Both the position numbers and the translations under genes were made by a program. The notes under the pieces are model-generated. The model did no database searches and was not told where the DNA came from. It saw only the letters and a program-made list of their open reading frames with translations. A stretch of DNA of 14,202 bases from Candidatus Aerophobota bacterium (GTDB lineage: Bacteria; Aerophobota; Aerophobia; Aerophobales; JAGGXI01). The stretch lies in contig JAGGXI010000111.1 of assembly GCA_021163155.1 (NCBI GenBank), forward strand, positions 1 through 14,202, read 5' to 3'. Below are positions 1-7,600 of the stretch, in pieces (within the stretch, counting starts at the first letter, position 1; each line of letters starts with the position of its first letter).

Positions 1-156
1 AGAGAGAATGCGTCCTTATCTTCTCGTTCAGGGAAATTGGAGCGATTGGTTGAGATGAGCGAAGAAGTAATTGAGGAGAAAGGTTATGCCCTGATATTTA
101 CTCAGTTTAGGGAAATGGGATATCTTTCAGGGAAAAGGAGACCCCGGAGAAAGTAA
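1..156 (+). pseudogene. SNF2/SWI2-type helicase remnant, 3' truncated
   Basis: Frame 1 is open from the window edge to a TAA at 154-156. It reads SGKLERLVEMSEEVIEEKG followed by YALIFTQFREMG. This is the typical stretch of bacterial SNF2-family helicases that opens the C-terminal RecA-like domain: the SGKL region and motif IV, ALIFTQF. After FREMG the family resemblance stops, and the frame ends 11 codons later in a basic tail (SGKRRPRRK). The rest of the helicase C-domain (motifs V and VI) is absent from all that follows, so this is the left part of a gene broken by deletion or rearrangement. TTCAGGGAAA occurs at 27-36 and again at 126-135 close to the point where homology ends, which could mark the junction. 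The 5' part lies outside the window, so whether the upstream half is intact cannot be judged. Confidence 0.6.
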
Positions 157-167
157 TCCTTGATGAT

Positions 168-413
168 GTGGATGAGGAAAAATTTGTTGCTTTGAGGGCA
201 CCTCTTGAAGATTTACATTTTCATATTGCTGAGCCCGGGAGAAAATTTGCTATTTTAAAAAAGCTGAGACCTCTATCGGATGAAGTTGAGTTTCGCTCAA
301 TTATCTCTCTTCTCGAACAAATCTATAAAGATACAGGTCAAATAGCTCACAATATTGCACTCGCTTTTCCAGCGAAAAAGAAAAAAGGGTCAAAAAATGA
401 GCTCAGGCCTTAA
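168..413 (+). CDS. Small hypothetical protein (81 aa), GTG start
   Basis: An ORF of 81 codons begins with GTG and ends 39 bases before the Lon-like gene. I do not recognise the family. It is mixed-charge, with no signal peptide or membrane segment, predicted helical in the middle (EFRSIISLLEQIYKDTGQ), and ends in a lysine-rich tail (FPAKKKKGSKNELRP). The frame stays open upstream of the GTG back to a TAG at about 109-111 (reading FREKETPEKVILDD), so the product may be the C-terminal part of a longer gene that lost its start at the same junction that truncated the SNF2 remnant. A weak GGAG at 146-149 is rather far from the GTG. It could be a genuine small gene or a remnant. Confidence 0.35.
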   Translation: MDEEKFVALRAPLEDLHFHIAEPGRKFAILKKLRPLSDEVEFRSIISLLEQIYKDTGQIAHNIALAFPAKKKKGSKNELRP

Positions 414-452
414 TCATATAGCAAGACCTGACTCAATTCTAAGGAGGGGAAA

Positions 453-2882
453 ATGATCTTAAAGAATAAAGAGCTTTCATTTAAAGAGCTAAAGAAATAT
501 TATGATTTAACTACTTTTGAATATGAAACTACAGAGGATTTTCCACCTGTGGAAGAAGTTATTGGTCAAGAGCGGGCAGTTAAGGCTATAGAATTTGGAT
601 TAAATATAGATGCTCCCGGGTATAACATTTATGTTACAGGAATGAGTGACACAGGAAGAACCAGTACTGTAAAAGAAATTCTTGAAAAGATTTCTCCTAA
701 GATGAAAGTTCCTGATGATTGGTGCTATATTTACAATTTCCAGGATCCCGACCATCCTTTAGCTATTAATTTACCTTCGGGAAAGGGAAGAGAATTTGAA
801 AAGGATATGAGAGAGCTTGTAAGAGTTTTAAGTACAGAAATTCCTCGAGTATTTGAGAATGAGGATTATAAGAAAAAAAGGAGCCAACTGGCGGAGAAAT
901 ACGAACTTCAAAAGAAAGAGCTTATTTCTGGAGTGGAGAAGATTATCAAGGAGAAAAATTTTCAGATGGTTAAAACACCTTTCGGATTTACAACTGTTCC
1001 CTTAAAGAAAGATGGTCAGCCTTTTAGTCAATTAGAGTTTCAGAAGCTTAAAGATAAAGAAAAGAAGAAGATTGAAGCAGAAACAGCTAATCTTCAAAAA
1101 GAGATAGCTAACGTCTTAGAAACTGTTAACACTGTTGATAGAAAATATAGAGAGGAGCTTAATAAATTTAACAGACAATTAACTCTCTTTGTAGTTAAGC
1201 ATAGAGTAGAAAGGCTTAAGAAAAAATATAAAGAAAATTCCTTGATAATAAAGTACCTGAATGAGGTCAAAGCAGATTTAATAGAAAATGTAGGAGATTT
1301 TCTTAAAAAAGAAGAACCTGAAAAAAGAGTTTCCTCAAAGGCAAAAATTTCCCTAAATTCATCTTTATCCCCTTTTATAAAATATGAGGTGAATGTTGTA
1401 GTAGATAATTCTCGCCTTAAAGGAGCACCTGTGATTATAGAAACAAATCCCACCTATCAGAATATGTTTGGTAGGATAGAAAAACGAGCTCACCTGGGAG
1501 CTTATGTTACTGATTTTACCCGTATAAAATCAGGGTCAGTTTTAAGGGCTAATGGAGGGTATCTGGTAGTAGATGTAGAGGGAGTTTTAAGAAACCCTTT
1601 TGTCTGGGATGCCTTAAAGAGAAGTTTAAGGAATAAAGAGGCAAGAATAGAAGATGTAGGGGAAGAATTTGGTGTTTTTTCTGTTACTGCTTTAAGACCT
1701 ATACCTATTCCTTTAAACATTAAGGTAATAATGATTGGAGAAAGTCAAATTTTTAATTTGATTAGTGTTCTTGATACTCAATTTAAGAAAATATTTAAAG
1801 TGAGAGCTGATTTTGATTATGAGACAAAAATAAGTAAAGAAAATATTCTTCGGTATGCTCGGTTTATATGTAAGATTTGTAAAGGAGAGAAACTAAAACA
1901 TTTTGATAAAGAAGGGGTATCGGCTGTTATAGAATATAGCAATAGATTAGCTGAAGACCAGGAAAGAATTTCTCTTCAATTTGGGAAAATTGCTAATATT
2001 TTACGGGAGGCTAATTATTGGGCTGCTAAGAAGAATAGTCCTTATGTTACCAGAAGATATGTGGAAAAAGCTATTAAAGAGAATGAATACAGAGGTAGTT
2101 TAATAAAGGAAAAAATCCAGGAGATGATTGAACGCGGTCTTATTTATATTGATGTTGAAGGGGAAAAGATAGGCCAGATAAATGGACTTTCTGTTTATAA
2201 TTATGGAGAATTTTCTTTTGGAAAACCAACCAGGATAACAACTCAGACCTTTATGGGTGATAAGGGAGTTATAAATATTGAAAGAGAAGCTAAACTTAGC
2301 GGAAAAACCCATGATAAAGGAGTCCTTATCCTTTCTGGCTATTTAGGGGGTAAATACGCAATTAATGCTCCCCTTTCTCTTTCTGCTACTCTTACTTTTG
2401 AGCAGAGCTACTCTTATATAGAGGGAGATAGTGCCTCTTCTGCTGAGCTTTTTGTTATTCTTTCCAGTTTATCCGGGCTTCCTATTGACCAGGGAATCGC
2501 TGTTACAGGCTCAGTAAATCAAAGAGGAGAGATTCAACCTATTGGTGGGATAAACTATAAAATAGAAGGATTTTTTGAAGTTTGTAAGGCTAAGGGATTA
2601 ACAGGTAAACAGGGGGTAATAATTCCTAAAAGTAATGTAAAAAATCTTATGCTTAAAGAAGAGGTAGTTGAAGCTGTGAAAGAGAAAAAATTTCATATTT
2701 ATCCAATATCTACAATTGATGAGGGAATGGAAATTCTCACAGGAGTAAAAGCTGGAGAAAGAGGAAAGGACGGCAGATTTTCTAAAGGCACAGTTAGTTA
2801 CCTGGTTGAAGATAAACTGCTCTACTTCATAAAAAAGCAGGAAGAATTAAGAAAGAAATTTGGAATTTCTAAGAAAAGATAA
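453..2882 (+). CDS. Lon-related AAA ATP-dependent protease (AAA_32/Lon_C type)
   Basis: An 809-residue cytoplasmic ATP-dependent serine protease of the Lon-like group that includes E. coli YcbZ. The ATPase part has a Walker A-like loop GMSDTGRT (63-70). Arg replaces the usual Lys, which is common in this group. A Walker B-like strand ANGGYLVVDVE follows (D374, E376). Between them, about 115-260, is a charged, coiled-coil-like insertion. The C-terminal Lon protease domain (about 560-770) has the Ser-Lys dyad: Ser660 in EGDSAS and Lys703 in GGINYKIEG. They are 43 residues apart, the spacing seen in E. coli Lon (S679/K722). The domain order, the ANGGYLVV...LRNPFVWDALKR block and the length fit the family. 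The start is set by AAGGAGG at 441-447, five bases before the ATG. It is expected to degrade misfolded or regulatory proteins, but its substrates are unknown. No convincing promoter or terminator was seen next to it. Confidence 0.9.
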   Translation: MILKNKELSFKELKKYYDLTTFEYETTEDFPPVEEVIGQERAVKAIEFGLNIDAPGYNIYVTGMSDTGRTSTVKEILEKISPKMKVPDDWCYIYNFQDPDHPLAINLPSGKGREFEKDMRELVRVLSTEIPRVFENEDYKKKRSQLAEKYELQKKELISGVEKIIKEKNFQMVKTPFGFTTVPLKKDGQPFSQLEFQKLKDKEKKKIEAETANLQKEIANVLETVNTVDRKYREELNKFNRQLTLFVVKHRVERLKKKYKENSLIIKYLNEVKADLIENVGDFLKKEEPEKRVSSKAKISLNSSLSPFIKYEVNVVVDNSRLKGAPVIIETNPTYQNMFGRIEKRAHLGAYVTDFTRIKSGSVLRANGGYLVVDVEGVLRNPFVWDALKRSLRNKEARIEDVGEEFGVFSVTALRPIPIPLNIKVIMIGESQIFNLISVLDTQFKKIFKVRADFDYETKISKENILRYARFICKICKGEKLKHFDKEGVSAVIEYSNRLAEDQERISLQFGKIANILREANYWAAKKNSPYVTRRYVEKAIKENEYRGSLIKEKIQEMIERGLIYIDVEGEKIGQINGLSVYNYGEFSFGKPTRITTQTFMGDKGVINIEREAKLSGKTHDKGVLILSGYLGGKYAINAPLSLSATLTFEQSYSYIEGDSASSAELFVILSSLSGLPIDQGIAVTGSVNQRGEIQPIGGINYKIEGFFEVCKAKGLTGKQGVIIPKSNVKNLMLKEEVVEAVKEKKFHIYPISTIDEGMEILTGVKAGERGKDGRFSKGTVSYLVEDKLLYFIKKQEELRKKFGISKKR

Positions 2883-2911
2883 ACCCAGGCCAGAATCTGA
2901 ATTAAAAGTTT

Positions 2912-3071
2912 ATGATGGTAGTCTTTTGTCTTCTTTTAGCTCCTATTTTTAGTTATGTTAGGCTTAAAGCAAAATCTGTCATTGCAGCCGCTATTATTCA
3001 TGGCTCCCTTAATGCTACATCAGGAATTGCCATTATGGTAATCAAAGAGGGAAATGATTTGCTTGTTGGGA
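2912..3071 (+). pseudogene. CPBP (CAAX/Abi) membrane protease, C-terminal remnant
   Basis: The frame from ATG 2912 reads APIFSYVRLKAKSVIAAAII, then HGSLNATSGIAIMVIKEG and NDLLVG. This is the last conserved part of CPBP intramembrane metalloproteases, including the HxxxN motif (HGSLN) that supplies a metal ligand. The essential upstream EExxxR and FxxxH motifs are missing, because an in-frame stop lies at 2903 and the Lon-like gene ends at 2882. After NDLLVG the frame runs on without similarity to a TGA at 3128-3130. There is no Shine-Dalgarno site before the ATG. I read it as debris of a deleted membrane protease gene, not an active enzyme. Confidence 0.55.
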
Positions 3072-3108
3072 AGCTAAAAGTATATTATATGAAACGTCTT
3101 ATATATTT

Positions 3109-3324
3109 TTGCTTATCTGTAGAGGTTTGATTCATCAAACCCGCCAATTTTCTGGTTTCATAAATGAAGCCACTACAAAAGATGCGCAATTATTTATGTC
3201 GTTCCATATAGAAGATAAAAAAGACAAACTCCATAAATTATCTTCTCTGTTGCTGGAAAAAGAGGAAGACATTCCTGTACCTCCGGGTTATCTACACACA
3301 CTTGAAGTATTGGGACTGGCTTGA
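3109..3324 (+). CDS. Unrecognised ORF, possible remnant (71 aa)
   Basis: An open frame starts at TTG 3109 and overlaps the end of the CPBP-remnant frame. From about RGLIHQTRQF onward it looks protein-like, with a mixed charged helix (KKDKLHKLSSLLLEKEED) and a proline-containing end (IPVPPGYLHTLEVLGLA). I do not recognise the family. There is no good ribosome binding site or ATG, and the frame is open further upstream, so this is more likely the 3' end of a disrupted gene than a functional one. Confidence 0.25.
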   Translation: MLICRGLIHQTRQFSGFINEATTKDAQLFMSFHIEDKKDKLHKLSSLLLEKEEDIPVPPGYLHTLEVLGLA

Positions 3325-3348
3325 ATCTAAATTTGGTAAACTATATTA

Positions 3349-3447
3349 CCCCCTTTGGGGGCAGGGGAGGCCAATAAACCTCTTCCACTCTTCCTCTCCC
3401 TTGAGGGGAGAGGATAACCCCCACCTTAGTCCTCCCCCGTAAAGGGG
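3349..3447. repeat. Cluster of GC-rich short palindromes
   Basis: Within an AT-rich genome this patch holds three perfect or near-perfect inverted repeats. CCCCC-TTT-GGGGG lies at 3349-3361. CCTCTCCC (3393-3400) pairs with GGGAGAGG across a short loop, ending at 3413. CCCC-GTAAA-GGGG lies at 3435-3447. Such G/C-tract hairpins recur in intergenic spaces of many bacteria as REP-like sequences. Here they sit directly before the ribosome binding site of the nuclease gene. They may act as transcript-end hairpins for the upstream debris or shape the operon leader. Confidence 0.55.
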
Positions 3448-3466
3448 AAGAAGGAGCGGAATATAA

Positions 3467-4540
3467 ATGAAAATACTACATACAGCAGATATCCATTTAA
3501 AAGAATATGAAGATGAGAGGTGGAAAGCTCTGCAGAAACTAATTGAAATTGGGAAGAAGGAAAAGATTGAAATTTTTGCGATAAGTGGAGACCTTTTTGA
3601 TAAAGATATTGATGCTGAAAATTTAAGAGGTAAGATACGAGAGATATTTTCAAATAATGGTTTTAAAATCGTTTTAATGCCGGGAAATCATGATAGCGAT
3701 TCCTATAAAAGTGGGATGTATTTTGGTGAAGATACAGTTATTTTAACTGATTTAAAAGATCGTTTTGAATATAAGGATGTAAGAATATGTGGAATTCCCT
3801 TTGAACCTATAAAGAGAGAAGAAATTCTTGATAAGCTTCACTCTCTTACAAATAAATTTACTCCTGATAAGAAAAATATCCTCCTTTACCACGGAGAGCT
3901 GACTGATACATCCTTTTCAAGAAAATCAAGAAAAGATTTTGGTGATGAAGGTGAAGAGAGGTATATGCCTGTTAAACTCTCTTATTTCAAAGGTTTAAAT
4001 ATTGATTATATACTTGGAGGACATTTTCACTCAAAGTTTAATATAAGGAGACTGGAAGATGGGGGATATTTTGTTTACCCGGGCTCGCCTATTTCTATAA
4101 CTAAAAGAGAAACTGGCCCGAGAAAAGTCAATATCTTTGAGGTAGGAGATCCTCCTAAAGAATATCTTTTGGATACCCCTTATTTTGAAGAAGTGAATCT
4201 AAAATTTGACCCCTTTAAGGATAAAATTCCCCTAAAAACTATAGAAGAATGTTTTAAAGGTTTTAAGCCTCAAGCAAAAATCATTCTTACAATTAAAGGA
4301 TATATCAATGGTAAAGAGATTGGAATGAGCGAGTCTGAACTTGCAGAAGAAATTAAAAAAATTACCTTAAATAGATGTTTTGAACCTCCTAAGTTTGAAT
4401 TCAAGGATATCCAAACAATATTAGAGGATGGTTTGTTTAAAAAATTTTTAAATAAACTTGAACAGACTAATTATAATGAAGAAAAAAAAAGACAAATCTG
4501 TGATACAGCAATTAAAGCGATGATAGAGACAAAATTATGA
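3467..4540 (+). CDS. SbcD/YhaO-like metallophosphoesterase (DNA repair exonuclease subunit)
   Basis: A 357-residue calcineurin-type phosphoesterase of the Mre11/SbcD/YhaO group. The metal-binding motifs appear in order: D8xH10 (TADIH), GDLFD 41-45, GNHD 73-76, H142 in LLYHGEL, and GGHFH with H186 and H188, followed by the family signature YPGSP near 204-208. Enzymes of this group are Mn-dependent DNA exo/endonucleases that work with a coiled-coil ATPase at DNA ends. The next gene encodes that partner, and the two genes overlap by 4 bases (ATGA), so translation is probably coupled and the stoichiometry linked. The C-terminal third (about 225-357) is the less conserved capping/ATPase-contact region. 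The start is supported by AAGGAG at 3451-3456. It is shorter and more YhaO-like than E. coli SbcD (400 residues). Confidence 0.85.
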   Translation: MKILHTADIHLKEYEDERWKALQKLIEIGKKEKIEIFAISGDLFDKDIDAENLRGKIREIFSNNGFKIVLMPGNHDSDSYKSGMYFGEDTVILTDLKDRFEYKDVRICGIPFEPIKREEILDKLHSLTNKFTPDKKNILLYHGELTDTSFSRKSRKDFGDEGEERYMPVKLSYFKGLNIDYILGGHFHSKFNIRRLEDGGYFVYPGSPISITKRETGPRKVNIFEVGDPPKEYLLDTPYFEEVNLKFDPFKDKIPLKTIEECFKGFKPQAKIILTIKGYINGKEIGMSESELAEEIKKITLNRCFEPPKFEFKDIQTILEDGLFKKFLNKLEQTNYNEEKKRQICDTAIKAMIETKL

Positions 4541-6897
4541 AAATAAAGGAATTCTCCATAATTCGATACGGTCCTCTGCCAAAAATGGAACGGGTTCTTT
4601 TAAGCAGTTTCAATCTTTTTTTTGGCAAAAATGAAGAAGGGAAAACGCTCACCATAGATGCTTTAGTAAAAATGCTCTTAAAACAAAATATTAAAGATTT
4701 TCAACCTGGTATAAATCGGGTAGAAGAAGCTCCTGAAGGCTATGTAATTATAGAAGATAACAAAAATAAAGAGATTAAACTGCCAGAAAAAGGGAACTTA
4801 ACAAAACTTGTCTCTTTAACTTCATCAGAATGCCGTAACATTTTTATAATAAGGAATAGTGATCTTTCTATTGTTCGCGAGGGTGAGTTTTATACTAATG
4901 TGACAGACCGCCTTACAGGTTTAAGAACAAAACAGATCCTCTCTATAAAAAAAGAACTTCAAAAATTAGGAAAATTAACCAGAGCCGATAGCAGTGCACC
5001 CTTTTCTAATAGCGAAGAATTTGTAAAGATAAAGTCTCGACTTAATGATGCGAAGAAACTAATTGAGAGAATAGACCTCCTGGGAGGCGAAATCAAGAAA
5101 GAAAATTTTGACAAACTTGAAGAGGAATCTATAAGAATTAGGGGGAAAATAGATGAAATTAAGCAGAAAAGAGAAGGATTTGAAAAGGCGAGAAGAAGAG
5201 AAAAATATGAAAAAGGAAAAGAGGCATTAGAAACCCTTAAGCAAACTTTAAAAAAAAGCAAGGACTTAGAAGTTTATAATGAAGATGATGAGCGGTTATG
5301 GAGAGACAATGAAAGAGATGTTAAAACCAATAAAGAAGAGAGAGAAAAGCTTTTATTAAAACTTAATGAAAAAGAAAAAAAAATTCAGGATATATGTGAA
5401 AATTTAAAAGAGAGGGAGAGAGAGTTTCAACTTTTTGAAGAAAGAAGAAAAAAATTAGATAATGAAATTAAACCGGAGATAAAAAACTATGAGATAAAGA
5501 ATGGAGAGTTAATATTTAAGGAAGAAAAAAGTAAATTTTTTACTTTCTTAGGGACAATTTCTGCAATACTATTTGGGATATCTTTACCTGGAATTATTAT
5601 TAAGCCATCGTTACTCTTTTATATATTAGCGGCATTATTTTCAATTTTAGCAATAACTTCAGGAATATTTAAATTCCAATTTGTAAAAGATAGAGCTCAT
5701 CTTAGGAAAGTGTTTGAAAAAATTAAATTAACTATCTCAAAATTTGGATTAGAAGCAGAGAATATTAAAGGAATTCTTTTTAATATTCAAAAATTTGATG
5801 AAGAATACTCTAAAAAGACTGAAGAATTAGAAGAGGTGAGGGGAGAAAAAAAATTATTAGAAAGCGAGAAAAGGGAGTTAAAGGAAGAAAGGATTGTAGA
5901 GATAGGAAAAAAGATAGAGAACGCCCGAAGAAAAATAGATAGTGTGAAAAGTAAATCAAAAGAGGAATCTCTTCAAGAATATACCAAAAAACTCAAATTA
6001 AAATTGAATTGCAAAAGGTGGTTAGAAGAGCAAAAAGGCATTTTAAAGGCTCTTTTTGGAGAAAATAAGAAGGGTTTAGAAGAAAGTATCTTGTGTTGGG
6101 ATGAAGAGATTAAAGATCTGGAAAAGTATGAAGATGAAGCCGAGAATATAAAATATAATGAAAAGAGCGTTTCGGAGTTAAAAGAGAAAGAGGAATTACT
6201 TGAAGAGGAGTTGAGTAAGATAAAGGAGAAGATGGTTCATTTCCAAAAAGAACTGGAAAAAATAGAAAGGAAAGCAAATGAGATTTTAGGATTAGAGATA
6301 AGGGGAGACTACTTACATTGCGAAACTTCTATAGATTTAGATGCAGTTAAAGATAAATTACAAGAGTGGCTAAATGAAAATGAAAATAATAAAGATAATG
6401 TGCTTAAAGTTATGAAAATTTTTGAGGAAATAGAAAGAGAGGAAAGGGGGAAAGTTTCCGGGCTTTTTGGTAAAGAGAGCTCTGTCTCCAACTATTTTAA
6501 TGAAATAACAGATGGCCTTTATGAAGAGGTAATTTTTAATCAAGAAACAGGAAGAATCGAAGTTAAATGTAGGGATGGATTGGTTCTTAATGCAGAAAAA
6601 CTATCTGGTGGTGCATATGACCAATTATATCTTTCTATTCGGCTCGCTCTTGGAGAAAAACTCTTAAAGGGATATAAGGGATTCTTCATTATGGATGACC
6701 CTTTCGTAAAAGCAAGTCCTGATAGACTGCAAAGACAGATTGAAATGTTAAAAAAAATTTCTAATCTCGGATGGCAGATTATATACTTCACTGCAAAGGG
6801 AGAAGTTAAGGATGCCTTAAAAAGGGATATAAACAGCAAAGAGATTAATTATCTTGAAATAAAAAGGTCTCCTTCTCACAAATTTCCTACATTTTAG
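4537..6897 (+). CDS. YhaN-like SMC/Rad50-type ATPase with transmembrane hairpin
   Basis: A 786-residue ATPase with split nucleotide-binding halves. Walker A is GKNEEGKT (30-37). At the C-terminus are the ABC signature LSGGAYDQ (689-696) and Walker B FFIMDDPF with D720 and D721. Long charged coiled-coil segments (about 135-325 and 390-650) separate the halves. At the tip, about 334-382, the chain becomes strongly hydrophobic and forms two predicted membrane helices (TFLGTISAILFGISLPG and LLFYILAALFSILAITSG). Rad50 and SbcC have a CxxC zinc hook there. No CxxC exists anywhere in the protein. This matches Bacillus YhaN, which pairs with YhaO, and predicts a membrane-tethered DNA-end processing complex with the preceding nuclease. 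The start overlaps the nuclease stop codon. Confidence 0.85.
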   Translation: MKIKEFSIIRYGPLPKMERVLLSSFNLFFGKNEEGKTLTIDALVKMLLKQNIKDFQPGINRVEEAPEGYVIIEDNKNKEIKLPEKGNLTKLVSLTSSECRNIFIIRNSDLSIVREGEFYTNVTDRLTGLRTKQILSIKKELQKLGKLTRADSSAPFSNSEEFVKIKSRLNDAKKLIERIDLLGGEIKKENFDKLEEESIRIRGKIDEIKQKREGFEKARRREKYEKGKEALETLKQTLKKSKDLEVYNEDDERLWRDNERDVKTNKEEREKLLLKLNEKEKKIQDICENLKEREREFQLFEERRKKLDNEIKPEIKNYEIKNGELIFKEEKSKFFTFLGTISAILFGISLPGIIIKPSLLFYILAALFSILAITSGIFKFQFVKDRAHLRKVFEKIKLTISKFGLEAENIKGILFNIQKFDEEYSKKTEELEEVRGEKKLLESEKRELKEERIVEIGKKIENARRKIDSVKSKSKEESLQEYTKKLKLKLNCKRWLEEQKGILKALFGENKKGLEESILCWDEEIKDLEKYEDEAENIKYNEKSVSELKEKEELLEEELSKIKEKMVHFQKELEKIERKANEILGLEIRGDYLHCETSIDLDAVKDKLQEWLNENENNKDNVLKVMKIFEEIEREERGKVSGLFGKESSVSNYFNEITDGLYEEVIFNQETGRIEVKCRDGLVLNAEKLSGGAYDQLYLSIRLALGEKLLKGYKGFFIMDDPFVKASPDRLQRQIEMLKKISNLGWQIIYFTAKGEVKDALKRDINSKEINYLEIKRSPSHKFPTF

Positions 6898-6920
6898 TAC
6901 CAACCGTAATTTCTTTATCT

Positions 6921-6938
6921 CAGATTCGGCAAACTATT
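6921..6938 (+). repeat. End fragment of the ~90-base palindromic element
   Basis: CAGATTCGGCAAACT matches the terminal arm of the element found whole at 13584-13677. It agrees with the reverse complement of that copy's right arm except at one base. No second arm or central GACCATTAAGTTTATTGGCC core follows, so only an end survives here. Confidence 0.4.
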
Positions 6939-7080
6939 GACTCGACTGCATAGGTATAAGAGATATAAGAGTGTGTTACACCTTATCTTTCTCTCGGTGT
7001 CTTGATTATATAAGAAAGCATTAGTTTGGGGTTTGTATGGCTATCGAGGGACTTTCCCCGAAGGAGCATTATGGTAGGGA

Positions 7081-7094
7081 ACGGTCGCGACCGT
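7081..7094. repeat. Perfect 14-base palindrome
   Basis: ACGGTCGCGACCGT is its own reverse complement, flanked by GTAGGGA on the left and CTCTTAC on the right, which is a partly mismatched outer continuation. It is GC-rich in AT-rich surroundings. It could be an operator, a cruciform-forming site or a copy of a short dispersed palindrome. Nothing in the window decides between these, and no second copy is present. Confidence 0.4.
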
Positions 7095-7146
7095 CTCTTA
7101 CTTTATAAAAGGATTTTTCTGCAAAAGATAGCTTACAATAATTATC

Positions 7147-7198
7147 TAATCTGTGTAATTTGGATTTTATCTGTGTAATCAGAGATTTCTGATTTTTT
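7147..7198 (+). repeat. TCTGTGTAAT repeat, unoccupied copy, with hairpin and T-run
   Basis: AATCTGTGTAATTT (7148-7161) is followed by ATCTGTGTAATC and then AATCAGAGATTTCTGATT (7177-7194), a 7-base-pair hairpin with a four-base loop, and six Ts. The same order of parts recurs at 13570-13717, interrupted by a palindromic element. A diverged form is at 10524-10617. The hairpin plus T-run could also act as a weak terminator for transcripts from the YhaN-like gene. Confidence 0.55.
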
Positions 7199-7218
7199 CA
7201 TAAATCCGTATAGGGGGG

Positions 7219-7262
7219 TTGACATTTTATAATATAATAATATAATAATATAATAATATAAG
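7219..7262 (+). promoter_or_regulatory. arsR-hsp20 promoter with iterated -10 hexamers
   Basis: A perfect -35 TTGACA (7219-7224) is followed after 16 bases by TATAAT (7241-7246). The region 7233-7256 is three tandem copies of the octamer TATAATAA, so TATAAT also occurs at 7228, 7233 and 7249. Only the copy at 7241 has proper spacing. The stretch is also dyad-symmetric (ATATTATTATAT on the opposite strand), so an autoregulating ArsR-type repressor could bind here. The GTG start lies 26 bases past the chosen -10, next to AAGGAAG at 7260-7266, which leaves a very short leader. Confidence 0.65.
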
Positions 7263-7272
7263 GAAGTATAAA

Positions 7273-7575
7273 GTGAACGTAAGAGAAGATGATGGTGATG
7301 ATTTTGAGCGGATAGCTGAGTGTTTAAAGGCTTTATCTCATCCTACACGTATTAGAATTTTAGAAGAATTGGAAAAGGGAAGCAGGTGTGTTAACGACCT
7401 TTCAGAAACAATTGGATTAAGCCAAGCAAATTTATCTCAGCATCTCGGGCTTCTTAAGAGTAGAGGATGGATAAAAAGAGAGAAAAGGGCAGTATATACC
7501 TACTACTCTCTTTCAGAAGAGGGGATACCTGGAGTTTTGGGAGAGGTATACGAGATAATCCGCTGTTTTAGATAA
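7273..7575 (+). CDS. ArsR-family transcriptional regulator (GTG start)
   Basis: A 100-residue winged helix-turn-helix protein. The family signature ALSHPTRIRILEEL spans 20-33. The recognition region DLSETIGLSQANLSQHLGLL covers about 42-61, and the wing KREKRAVYTYYSL covers 68-80. The cysteines are C17, C39 and C98. The classical alpha-3 metal site CVC is reduced to a single Cys (SRCVNDL), so sensing of As, Cd or Pb by that site is unlikely. A redox, other-metal or non-ligand role remains open. GTG 7273 follows AAGGAAG by 6 bases. The gene precedes the small heat-shock gene by 25 bases and shares its promoter, so it is probably an autoregulator of this two-gene stress operon. That role is inferred from gene order only. 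Confidence 0.8.
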   Translation: MNVREDDGDDFERIAECLKALSHPTRIRILEELEKGSRCVNDLSETIGLSQANLSQHLGLLKSRGWIKREKRAVYTYYSLSEEGIPGVLGEVYEIIRCFR

Positions 7576-7600
7576 AAAAATTTTTTAGGAGGTGAAAAAA

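Larger units (their letters stand above)
6898..7272. other. Repeat-rich intergenic region before arsR
   Basis: This 375-base region has no ORF worth calling on either strand. It contains, in order: an end fragment of the dispersed palindromic element (about 6921-6938), a perfect 14-base palindrome (7081-7094), an unoccupied copy of the TCTGTGTAAT repeat with a hairpin and T-run (7147-7198), and the arsR promoter with its iterated TATAATAA (7219-7262). These are listed separately. No terminator was recognised immediately after the YhaN-like gene. Confidence 0.6.

Noticed and set aside
633-665. Degenerate Walker A (GMSDTGRT, Arg for Lys) in the Lon-like protease as a sign of inactivity
   Set aside because: Arg at this position is usual in the AAA_32 Lon-like group, so it is not a defect specific to this gene.
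1094-1453. Long minus-strand open frame opposite the Lon-like gene, with similar ones opposite the YhaN-like and hcp genes
   Set aside because: It lies fully within well-supported genes, has low-complexity Ser/Leu/Phe-rich content, and lacks family features or a ribosome binding site.
7081-7094. Palindrome ACGGTCGCGACCGT as the operator of the ArsR regulator
   Set aside because: It is about 140 bases upstream of the promoter and GC-rich, unlike typical AT-rich ArsR operators next to the -10.
7177-7198. Strong intrinsic terminator for the nuclease operon
   Set aside because: The stem is AT-rich and short, lies 280 bases past the stop codon, and is part of a dispersed repeat, so it is at best a weak terminator.
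7233-7262. Short CRISPR-like tandem array
   Set aside because: The units are 8 bases with no spacers. It is a microsatellite-type promoter repeat, and no cas gene is present.
7592-7600. GTG start nine bases upstream of the hsp20 ATG
   Set aside because: It is embedded in the Shine-Dalgarno AGGAGGTGA. The family N-terminus MxIWDPWREF begins at ATG 7601.
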